NCBI GenBank assembly: GCA_947627615.1
Contig: CANQWS010000012.1
Coordinates: 1-64,000, forward strand
Origin: an uncultured Muribaculaceae bacterium
GTDB taxonomy: Bacteria > Bacteroidota > Bacteroidia > Bacteroidales > Muribaculaceae
Length of the DNA stretch: 64,000 bases
Reading direction: 5' to 3'
The notes under the pieces are model-generated. The model was not told the origin of the DNA. It searched no databases and saw nothing but the letters and a program-made list of their open reading frames with translations. Both the position numbers and the translations under genes were made by a program. Numbering within the stretch: the stretch's first letter is position 1; the number at the start of each line of letters is the position of its first letter. Positions 1 to 7,461 of this stretch are shown here, one piece after another.

Positions 1-133
1 AAAACAGCTAACTTTGCCGGTACAAAAACACAGGCCCGGGAGGGTCGGAAAAAGCGATTTTCAGAAGGTAAAAACGGCGCATCTTCGGGCTTTTGTACCC
101 GAAGATTCGCAATCCGTTGAGCGGCAATGTGTT

Positions 134-271
134 CTACGCACTGCATCGGATTGTAACTGTCTTATTATTGTTAAATCGGTCAAGCGCAACAATAAGGTCG
201 GAAGCATCATAGTCTATAGAATTAACTGAACACTCACAACCAATCACATTTATAGTATCACTACTGTCCAT
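134..271 (-). CDS. Possible small ORF, 45 aa, unknown
   Basis: An ATG-started ORF of 45 codons on the minus strand ending in TAG at 134-136. The product would be small and acidic, with a Cys-rich start (G-C-E-C) and a segment D-L-I-V-A-L-D-R-F. Its start codon lies in the loop of the hairpin at 259-289, which could affect translation. I do not recognise the protein. It could equally be the degraded end of a longer frame, since the reading stays open for another 35 or so codons after the stop. Confidence 0.2.
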   Translation of the reverse strand: MDSSDTINVIGCECSVNSIDYDASDLIVALDRFNNNKTVTIRCSA

Positions 272-289
272 TTTTAGTGGACAGTAGTG
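259..289. repeat. Perfect 12-bp inverted repeat with 7-nt loop
   Basis: CACTACTGTCCA at 259-270 is followed after TTTTTAG by its exact complement TGGACAGTAGTG at 278-289. There is no T-tract on either side, so a terminator is unlikely. It may be a transposon-end relic, a protein-binding palindrome or an RNA hairpin over the start of the small ORF. Confidence 0.6.
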
Positions 290-437
290 TACTCATGTCA
301 TACGTGTTAATTTCGTTATTAATCGTATCATGGCGTATCACGACGTACCGTGACGTACCACTTTCTCCACCACCTTGCTGACGCTTGGGGTGAAATGAGT
401 CGCTGTCGTACAAAATCCGTACAAAAATGTGCATAAA

Positions 438-473
438 AACGCCCGACACTGACAGTTATCAGCATCAGGCGTT
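438..473 (-). terminator. Rho-independent terminator, minus strand
   Basis: AACGCC (438-443) pairs with GGCGTT (468-473), with a smaller inner hairpin (TGA...TCA). On the minus strand the stem is followed by TTTTTATG. It sits about 75 bases after the CIGK-TAA end that this flank would supply to mnmE, so it probably terminated an mnmE transcript before the island arrived. Confidence 0.5.
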
Positions 474-549
474 CTTGTAAGAGTTAAGTTTTATCGGTCA
501 GTATCAGTCAATTACTGTCAATATAAAGTATTGATAATCAGCTAATTAC

Positions 550-561
550 TTGCCGATGCAG
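550..561. repeat. attL: 12-bp direct repeat, left end of island
   Basis: TTGCCGATGCAG, identical to 26715-26726. Its minus-strand reading supplies the mnmE ending C-I-G-K with AAG as the Lys codon and TAA as stop, so this side still holds the alternative gene end displaced by the island. Confidence 0.8.
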
Positions 562-768
562 TTTCAACAACTATTTAAGTGTCAATTCTTTGGCGTTTAA
601 CTGGTTCAACCTCACTCACTGAAAGTAACTGAAAGTGAACATTTTAGCATTTTCCTTCATATCCGAGGTCATCTCGACCTCCATTTCTGCGACCATTCCT
701 TGTCGCTTTCACCTACAAAATTAGCGAAAAACCTTCAGATATCCAAGCATCTAAAGTTAGAGGTGAAG
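562..768. other. Non-coding left terminus of the island
   Basis: About 200 bases without a gene between attL and the first broken gene. It holds short direct repeats of the type ACTGAAAGT (around 617-637), which could be integrase arm-type sites, and a small GAGGTC/GACCTC dyad at 666-681. I see no promoter or RNA gene. Confidence 0.4.
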
Positions 769-1136
769 TTATTTCTTCTTACGTTTCTTGTCAAGTTCCG
801 CATAAAGGGCTGGGCGAAGCTTGCGGTTATACTCGCCAATATCTTTTATTTTGGGTGAATCGGGTGGAGTTATTTCATAGTCGCCGTCAAGTGTGGATCT
901 TGGTTCGGCTGGTGGCATCCCTGCATAGCGCTCATTTATTTTCTGGGTAACCTCATCGCGTAAATTTCTCCTTTGACATTCTTGATAGCCAAGTCAAGAA
1001 GAAACACGGAGACCTTCAGCTGCGCTGTAGCCTGAAGGCCAATACTGATAAGCCAAGCGTCCGCAGCCTTCTTAACTTCCGGATTATCGCTATGCGATAA
1101 TTCTTTCAATTCATGATATTTTTCTTCGTATGTCAT
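769..1136 (-). pseudogene. Frameshifted VbhA-like antitoxin
   Basis: The first 59 or so residues (M-T-Y-E-E-K-Y ... W-L-I-S-I-G-L ... K-V-S-V-F-L-L-D-L) match the pattern of VbhA-family antitoxins, which normally hold Fic AMP-transferases in check. Near 954-958 the frame is lost: the continuation E-V-T-Q-K-I-N-E-R-Y ... and a Lys-rich end before TAA at 769-771 is in another minus-strand frame. Restoring one G (GCG-GAT-GAG) rejoins the two parts as ...G-E-I-Y-A-D-E-V-T-Q-K, which supports a single-base deletion. No partner Fic gene is adjacent. It lies 9 bases after the broken rhuM. The family assignment is from remembered sequence pattern. Confidence 0.65.
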
Positions 1137-1145
1137 AGTCGAATT

Positions 1146-2168
1146 TTATTCGATGTCTAAGGGTAGGAGATTGTCATCGTTGAAGCGGTCGAAGTCGGAC
1201 TGGAAGAGACGATCCTGGATGACGCGATATTTCTCAAATTCTGACTCTGCGAAACTTTTGGCAAATTCGGCGGTAATCGTCCCGGCATCCTGCAATATAG
1301 CATGGTCGGTTAGTTCGAGAATCTTGTCGATGCGGGTTGACCAGTCCTCCATCGTCATCGGGATATGACGTTTCGCCATTACCTCTGCCATATCGAGCGT
1401 AGCATTGACCAGTCGTCCCATGATTTCAAGCTCATTGCCTTTGAGATAGTTCTTGGCGATGCTCACGTCCGTCTTTACAATCTTGCCATCCGGAGCATTT
1501 TCTCATGTGGTCAGCCCCATGTGTTCCTTCTCGGCGTTGGCACGCTCGACTATAAGTTCTGCGGCAGTATGACCGTGGGTAGCATAGTGCATCTTGTTCT
1601 GAATCTTTTTGAAGAACAATCGGGTTGTCGGTGCATCGCGATTATAGTCAATAGCCGTGGCATAAATATCCGTCAGTTTCTGGTAGAAACGCCGCTCGCT
1701 GAGACGGATTTCCCGAATTTCAGCCAACAGATGCTCAAAATAATCAACACCAATGAACGAGCCATTCTCCATGCGCTTCTTGTCAATGACATATCCACGG
1801 ATAGCAAACTGACGTAACACAAACGTGCACCACTGCCTGAACTGTGTCGCCCTGGTGCTGTTTACGCGATATCCGACACTGATGATGGCGTCGAGATTAT
1901 AGAATTGCGTGTTATAGGTCTTACCATCCTCAGCAGTATGTGCAAATTTTGCACATACTGAATCTTGCTGTAATTCTGAAGACTCAAATATATTTTTGAG
2001 GTGCTTGGATATAACCGTTCTATCAACATCAAACAGTTGCGCCATAGCCTTCTGCGTCGCCCAGATGGTCTCATTCCGATAAGCCACCTGCACGCCATCC
2101 TCTTTGCCTTCCGCAATGAAAGTCAAGAACTCCGCCGTACTGTTCCGTATCTCAAACTTCTTAGCCAT
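1146..2168 (-). pseudogene. rhuM: RhuM-family protein broken by in-frame TGA
   Basis: RhuM (virulence RhuM family, COG3943) proteins are about 330-340 aa, common next to toxin-antitoxin and Fic genes, with no settled function. Residues 1-221 show the typical start, with W-A-T-Q-K-A-M-A-Q-L-F-D-V and G-Y-R-V-N-S-T-R-A-T-Q-F-R-Q-W. A TGA at 1503-1505 then interrupts the frame. The same frame stays open through 12 more codons and a 106-aa C-terminal part ending at 1146, giving 340 codons in all. In relatives the position after ...M-G-L-T-T is Trp, so TGG to TGA is the simplest change. The gene is probably inactive. Neighbours on both sides are VbhA-like fragments. Confidence 0.8.
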
Positions 2169-2213
2169 AAAAGTCGCAAATCAGTAAAAACGTTAGATTA
2201 GAAAATATTGATA

Positions 2214-2363
2214 TTATAGTCGGACAAGCTGAAATTCCGACGGCTTCAGCCGGTCGACATCCAGACCTATCGCCATCGACCAGTTTCGCGTACGTTCCTC
2301 CACTCCCGGTTCCCCGGAAGCAAGAAACTGCTCAAACTCCTTGTATCTAACTTCGTATGCCAT
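2214..2363 (-). CDS. Short VbhA-like antitoxin, C-terminally truncated
   Basis: A 49-aa ORF from ATG at 2363 to TAA at 2214. It begins M-A-Y-E-V-R-Y-K-E-F-E-Q-F, then has N-W-S-M-A-I-G-L-D-V-D-R-L-K-P-S-E-F, the same layout as the 769-1136 gene (M-x-Y-E-x-x-Y, W-x-x-x-I-G-L, K-x-S-x-F). It ends right after K-P-S-E-F, where full members go on for a further 20-60 residues, so the end is lost or replaced. It sits 45 bases upstream of rhuM. It may be a remnant rather than a working antitoxin. Confidence 0.5.
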   Translation of the reverse strand: MAYEVRYKEFEQFLASGEPGVEERTRNWSMAIGLDVDRLKPSEFQLVRL

Positions 2364-2454
2364 ATTATTCTATTGTTGATATAATGAATATGAATTATAT
2401 ATCATGAAATAAGTGATATGCTTGTTTATATCTTGGGAGAATTATTGCTCAAAT

Positions 2455-3774
2455 TTAAACTTTCGTTATACGTGAATATAGATGAATATGCCTCAAGATT
2501 TCTTCCAATTTTATTTTATGTGAATAGTCTGCTTTTACAATTTGTTTCATTCCGGGAATAAGTTGCATAGCTGCATCCTGCGAAAAATATTGATTATTCT
2601 GAGGAAGCCATGACTCTGGATTACTCAAATCCAGACAACCAACATAGTCTCCATACAAACCTAAAATTTTCCCTATAAAAAATGAATAATCATCATCTGT
2701 CTTAGGACAAAAGGGCTGGATATCATAAAGCAGCTCAGATACGTCGTTATATTGCTTATTCTCAATTTTATCGAGAATTTCACTTTCGAAAAAACTAAGA
2801 TATACAAAGAAAGCAACATATTCCATTAATGCCCCCGTAGAGAATGACGAAGTTATGATTGAAACATGTATTAGCAATTTCTCTATCTGACGTAGCGACA
2901 AGTGTTTCTCTGCAGCTTGAAAGGAAAGGATACGCTTAAAGTCCTCATATGCGCGACTGCCCTCCATCCGCAAATCTTGTTCAATACCAACCTTATTGGC
3001 TATGTAGTCTATGTACCTTTCATAAGATGGCTCGGGGAGCTGGTATTCTATGTCAATAAATCGTCTAAGATATTCCTCTGCATCAAATTTGTCACTGCCG
3101 AAATAACCACATATACTGTTTCCCAACTGGCTTTTGTCAATTGACAATACAAAGACAATATTTGGTATATCGAAAATGTGTTTGATTCTTTCTAATGTCC
3201 TGACTGCGAATGTGGGATTACACCGATCTAGTTCATCTATAAAAAATATAACTGGCAATTCTGATACTGACGATGCAATCTCTTCAGACAACAATTGTTT
3301 AAATTGTCGTATCGTTGTCTTTTGATTCTCATAGTCTTCAACCTTCTTCTTGCTCCAATCTGCCAGAGCTTCAAATGCAGAATCACAATCCAGCCCAGAA
3401 ATCTTATATAAAGCTCCCTTGCCTAATTCCTTACCCACATTGATTACAATTCTACCCATAAGACCCCAAAAATTTTTATTCTGCTTAGAAATTGACATTT
3501 CAGAAATAATAGCAGTAATAGGATCCTCGGTATAATCACTCTCCCAAGCATTGAAGAAGAATGTCTTGTGCCCATCTTGACTGAGTTTAATTTGCAACAT
3601 CCTAACAAATTGCGTCTTGCCCATACCCCAAGGAGCATTAATTGAGCAAACACAACCTTGCGGGAATCCGTTAATTATCCGGGAGAACATCTCTATAGCG
3701 GAGTGTCTATTAAGTTTATCAAATTTATACGGATTGTCTGCAGGAATATCGAGCTGGAAATCTATGCTTTTCAT
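2455..3774 (-). CDS. KAP-family P-loop NTPase
   Basis: A 439-aa KAP-type NTPase. Walker A is N-A-P-W-G-M-G-K-T (residues 46-54) and Walker B is V-I-F-F-I-D-E-L-D-R-C (about 175-185), both classic for the family. KAP NTPases often act in phage defence or membrane-linked signalling, usually with membrane segments inserted in the P-loop domain; I see no clear membrane helix here, so it is probably soluble. The start codon overlaps the herA stop by four bases (ATGA, 3771-3774), so it is translationally coupled and the last gene of the 11-gene operon. No obvious terminator follows. Role in the system: unknown, possibly sensing or regulation. Confidence 0.85.
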   Translation of the reverse strand: MKSIDFQLDIPADNPYKFDKLNRHSAIEMFSRIINGFPQGCVCSINAPWGMGKTQFVRMLQIKLSQDGHKTFFFNAWESDYTEDPITAIISEMSISKQNKNFWGLMGRIVINVGKELGKGALYKISGLDCDSAFEALADWSKKKVEDYENQKTTIRQFKQLLSEEIASSVSELPVIFFIDELDRCNPTFAVRTLERIKHIFDIPNIVFVLSIDKSQLGNSICGYFGSDKFDAEEYLRRFIDIEYQLPEPSYERYIDYIANKVGIEQDLRMEGSRAYEDFKRILSFQAAEKHLSLRQIEKLLIHVSIITSSFSTGALMEYVAFFVYLSFFESEILDKIENKQYNDVSELLYDIQPFCPKTDDDYSFFIGKILGLYGDYVGCLDLSNPESWLPQNNQYFSQDAAMQLIPGMKQIVKADYSHKIKLEEILRHIHLYSRITKV

Positions 3775-5489
3775 TTTCTTGACTTTAGTTTTGGTGTTTG
3801 AGAATTAGGCGTTGATGTGGGCATATCAATCTTTAATGTCAAAGGCATTGGGAAATCAACACCAAGGACTAATGCTTCACCTTCGCCCAAAGATGGTAAA
3901 AAAGCAAGGCTGTTCTTATTCGCTGTTGATGCAGCAGCCTCGACAGCTTTTTTATCCTGTTCGTTAATCAACCTGTGAACAATGAATGTTCCCATCTGAC
4001 TAAGTGTTCCCAATGGTATATCTCTAGGCATTTGGGTTGAAATACATAGAAATAGTCCATACTTCCTAGCCTCTTTGGATATTTTCTCAAATGCATTTAA
4101 AGGCTTTGCTGTGAAATATTCATCTGAAATGCTTTTGTTGAGAAACTGATGAGCTTCATCAATAAATACAACCAACGGGGTCTTTTTATATTGACCCGAT
4201 CTTGCTTCATTCAGTAAATATTGTCCAATAGCATTAACCAAAATTTCTCTGACTTGATAGTCAAAACTAACGTTGGAGAAATCTATCCTAAGAATAGATT
4301 TCTCTGATTTGAGAAATTCTTGGATTATGGAAATAATGTCCTTGGAATCTTTATTTGTACCTTTAAAGTCAAATATATTATTATATTCGGCAGTAGACAT
4401 TATATTGTTAACTCGTGAAACGAGACTTACACAATTCCCAATATCAGAATCAGCCTAATCTCCCCATAAATTTGAATCATTTCTGGACGTGTCCCATACA
4501 CATTCATTGGTTATTTGAAAAGGAAGAAGCGTAAAATCAAAATCGCAATGATTGTCCTCGATAAGCGATGTATTTTTGTAATAGAAACGATTATACGTTT
4601 GCTTTGATTTATTAGCTTTTATTATTATTTTTCTAAGTTTCCCCTGTTGTCCAACTTGATAATATTCCTTTAATGCTTCATCATTATCGATGCGTGCCAT
4701 TTTAAGAGAACGAATTGCATCCATTAATTTGGGCACTTGTACTTTAGAAGAAGGTTTTAAGAGAAAATATAGTTCATCTATTGACAACCTCGTATAGTCA
4801 AATTTTGTTTCTCCAGTCCCAATATTTATTGATACAATGTTTTCTGTTATTGTAGAAAACTCCCCAGTAGCATCAATTATTATACATTTGTTACTTGTTC
4901 CTTTAGAAATCGATTCTATCAGTTTTGCAACAGTCCAACTTTTTCCACCGCCGGTAGTTCCAAGAACAGCGCAATGCCTACCAAATACGGAATTGAGTGA
5001 TATTTGGCAAACTGAATTATTCGATGTTAAACGGCCAATTCTAACTATGGGAATGTCTTCATCGGTGTCTTTTACTCCGTATTTACTGATATATGCTGTC
5101 ATTTGTTCATTTGAACATGAAAAAACCTTTGCACCTACAGTTGGGAAGCGAGAAGATGTTTTTGCTATTCTTTCAGGTGTGTATACGTTAAATAGACCGA
5201 GTAACTCAATTTTGCATACTGGGTGAAAAATTGTATTCTCAGAACTTAATTTACTTTCGGTTATCTCGTTTTTTTCGCTTTGCGGAAGTCCAACCTCATA
5301 TATTCTACCAAGGAATCCATAGTCTTGTCCTTCTATGGTAACAAAACTACCAACAGCACCTCCTTTGAATAAATTCCCCTCAAGATAGAATGCTCCAAGT
5401 AGTACAGATGTAGGAATTTGAACCCTTACATAGTTGGGGGTTACTTCACATACATATCCTAAAAATTTCCTATGATCGAATGGTTTCAT
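3771..5489 (-). pseudogene. herA: HerA-like ATPase interrupted by in-frame amber codon
   Basis: A 572-codon HerA/FtsK-type ATPase of the kind paired with SIR2 in abortive-infection systems. The N-terminal HerA barrel domain (about 1-160) and Walker A G-T-T-G-G-G-K-S (177-184) lie before a TAG at codon 345 (4455-4457). The same frame is open right after it, through 18 codons to an ATG at 4400 and on to Walker B V-V-F-I-D-E-A-H-Q-F (about 438-447) and the arginine-rich C-terminal part. The amber codon therefore separates Walker A from Walker B, and neither half alone can be an ATPase. Re-initiation at 4400 could make a 209-aa piece, and the halves might in principle complement. The start overlaps the SIR2 stop (5486-5489). 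Confidence 0.85.
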
Positions 5490-6856
5490 TGTATTGGGGT
5501 TATCGAGCTTTCTGATTGCGTTAGATATGAATCGTTCAAGGGAAAGTTTTCAACAAATTCTTTGAATTTAGAATATATAACTGTCACATTAGAGCCCGGG
5601 GCGCCTTTATCATCAAGATATCCAGGAACCAAAGATGTGGTAATTCCATCAATCCAAATCTCTTCTCCCAATTCATTGCAATCAACATCATCACCTGAAG
5701 CAGTACCATATTCTGGTTTGCAGGTGATCTTATCCTTCTCTGAATTTGGAAGCTTAATATTCACAGGATGCTTACCATAACATACAATCAAAAGATGAAA
5801 ATTATGGTTTTGAAAGGTAGCTTCTCGTATAATGTTTTGAATATGCTTGTCTTGAAAGCCAAAACCAGCTATAATGAGAAATGTGCCCTCTTCTCTAAGT
5901 GTGTGTTGAAGATTTGACATCATTTCAAAATAGGGTTGCTCATAGCTACTCTCATATTTCTCACTTGCGGGATATATGATACATGGCCGTTCTACATTTT
6001 CACGCTGTAATATACATCCATCAGGCCTTTTCTCCCAATCAACACTTCCGTGAAGTTTAAAAAGTTGAAATACTCCTGGCACAAAACTATCTTCCTGTTT
6101 TACCCTTGTGTGTTTTCTATAAACGAGATCCTTGTCGAAATTGCTTCCGTTAAATACTCGTGGATATGAGAAGGAAAAGCCGTCAATTATAGTATAGTTT
6201 AGACGTTGAGCAGCTTGCTCAAATAATGTATCATAATTAGTAGTGTAGAGCTGAACTCTTGGTAATCCCATTTTCCTGGATGTGATTTTTTGAAGAAATG
6301 AAGCGTGATGTGAATTGTTCTTATCTAAAACAAGACGACACGCATCAGCGATTTTACGTTCAATCTTTTCTCTTAAACATTCGCCGTGTTCATCAACTAT
6401 AACTCCATTTACTTTTTCGTATAGTATTATAAATGATAGGAAATCTTCAATATTTTTGGATTCAATTATTTTATTACACTTTTCGGCAACCTGAGGATTG
6501 TCTTTTGTTATAAAATTTCGGATCGCGTTTATATCGTCCGTGTAAGAATCCCATAGATCAGACCTAGTCTTGCCCCCTTTATTCCCATTTTCCATAGAAG
6601 AACCAGCAGCAGTCAAAATAGCTAGATTCCTGAAATTTGAACAATATGTGCTTACTATTTCCTTCATTAGGGAATAGGCTTTCTCTTGAGCATATGTTCG
6701 CAATTCTTCTAATGGTTTAGTTTCGCCATTTATCTGCGCTTCCTCATTGATATACCAATTCGTGTCATCATATGAGACTGAGGTGTTGTATGATTTATAT
6801 AGATAAATTCGTTCCATAGCTTTTCTCCTATCGAATTTGTCGTTTGAATAAATCAA
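5486..6856 (-). CDS. SIR2-like NADase-type effector
   Basis: A 456-aa protein with the SIR2 nucleotide-binding pattern: A-A-G-S-S (83-87), Y-T-T-N-Y-D (204-209) and K-L-H-G-S-V-D-W (267-274) with the catalytic-type His at 269. SIR2 domains of this class in bacteria (ThsA, DSR, SIR2-HerA) deplete NAD+ on phage infection and cause abortive infection. The immediately downstream, four-base-overlapping gene is HerA-like, which is the known SIR2-HerA pairing. A second ATG at 6817 (residue 14) is an alternative start; there are 18 bases to the upstream stop. Here the pair is embedded in a larger operon, so it may serve as the killing arm of the upstream module. NADase activity is inferred from motifs. 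Confidence 0.85.
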   Translation of the reverse strand: MIYSNDKFDRRKAMERIYLYKSYNTSVSYDDTNWYINEEAQINGETKPLEELRTYAQEKAYSLMKEIVSTYCSNFRNLAILTAAGSSMENGNKGGKTRSDLWDSYTDDINAIRNFITKDNPQVAEKCNKIIESKNIEDFLSFIILYEKVNGVIVDEHGECLREKIERKIADACRLVLDKNNSHHASFLQKITSRKMGLPRVQLYTTNYDTLFEQAAQRLNYTIIDGFSFSYPRVFNGSNFDKDLVYRKHTRVKQEDSFVPGVFQLFKLHGSVDWEKRPDGCILQRENVERPCIIYPASEKYESSYEQPYFEMMSNLQHTLREEGTFLIIAGFGFQDKHIQNIIREATFQNHNFHLLIVCYGKHPVNIKLPNSEKDKITCKPEYGTASGDDVDCNELGEEIWIDGITTSLVPGYLDDKGAPGSNVTVIYSKFKEFVENFPLNDSYLTQSESSITPIQ

Positions 6857-6874
6857 CGTGTGCTAAAAATGATT

Positions 6875-7459
6875 TTAGTCAAGAGATTCTGGTTCATCAT
6901 CGCTGTCAGACTCGTCTGTCTCGTGGCCTTCGTCAACAGGAATGAAGTTGAGGAAGATGCGCAAAAAGGCGGAGTCCTTGAAGAAGAAGTTGGGGTCATC
7001 TTCGAGCTTCTCCGAGATGAAGTCAAATCCGAAGTTAGCATATTCCTCCATCTTGGTAATGAGCTGGTCCACAACCTTGGATGGCTTGATGTCGCCTTTG
7101 TCAAGTGCAATAAGGTCGACATCTGTTCTCGCAATGAGTGCAGCAAACATATATTCGCGAAGGAGGGGGTATGACTTTCTACCCAAGCGGCTTTCCTGAA
7201 TACCCCAGTTGCTAATTGCCCATCCGAAGTGCTTGCGCTTGGATTTGTCAGGATTCAGAGGCTTCGTTTGATTGTAGTACAGCCCGATGAAAAATGCGAG
7301 GATGAAGACTTCATAGCCAGCACCAAAAATCTTACCACGCACATCTGTATAACTGGTTGTGCCCTTGCTATAATCCGAAAGAACATTGATGATGGAGTCT
7401 TGGTAGCGAACCTCCCATTCGGGATTACGCTTACCCCAGAGTTCGTAGAGGCTTTCCAT
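6875..7459 (-). CDS. Unrecognised 194-aa protein, DndE position
   Basis: A 194-aa soluble protein I do not recognise. It has a Trp/Tyr-rich first two thirds (L-Y-E-L-W-G-K-R-N, F-I-G-L-Y-Y-N-Q-T, F-G-W-A-I-S-N-W-G) and a very acidic tail (E-T-D-E-S-D-S-D-D-E-P-E). The tail suggests a DNA mimic or a partner for a basic protein. It starts two bases after the dndD-like stop, the place dndE holds in dnd clusters, but it is longer than DndE (about 110-130 aa) and I see no clear resemblance. It is followed after 18 bases by the SIR2 gene, so it joins the modification-like half of the operon to the effector half. Confidence 0.75.
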   Translation of the reverse strand: MESLYELWGKRNPEWEVRYQDSIINVLSDYSKGTTSYTDVRGKIFGAGYEVFILAFFIGLYYNQTKPLNPDKSKRKHFGWAISNWGIQESRLGRKSYPLLREYMFAALIARTDVDLIALDKGDIKPSKVVDQLITKMEEYANFGFDFISEKLEDDPNFFFKDSAFLRIFLNFIPVDEGHETDESDSDDEPESLD

Positions 7460-7461
7460 TG

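Larger units (their letters stand above)
1..549. other. Flank outside the island, no confident gene
   Basis: This stretch lies outside the 12-bp repeat that marks the island's left end. I see no convincing long gene. It contains a 45-codon ORF on the minus strand (134-271), a perfect hairpin (259-289) and a terminator-like hairpin (438-473). Read on the minus strand from 561, the sequence continues the mnmE C-terminus as C-I-G-K followed by TAA, so it is either the ancestral mnmE downstream region or the mnmE-like end of a second element integrated in tandem. Its A+T-rich composition is closer to the island than to the core chromosome, which favours the tandem-element reading, but this is inference. 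Confidence 0.5.

Noticed and set aside
14-229. Plus-strand 71-aa frame at the left edge
   Set aside because: No start signal or recognisable protein; the minus strand has a more protein-like reading over the same bases.
261-449. Minus-strand 62-aa frame
   Set aside because: It runs across the terminator-like hairpin and the perfect inverted repeat and has no recognisable sequence; not supported as a gene.
1503-1505. TGA in rhuM as recoded Trp or selenocysteine
   Set aside because: TGA is used as a normal stop elsewhere in the window (mnmE, ompA, uppS), and no SECIS-like element is seen; a nonsense mutation is simpler.
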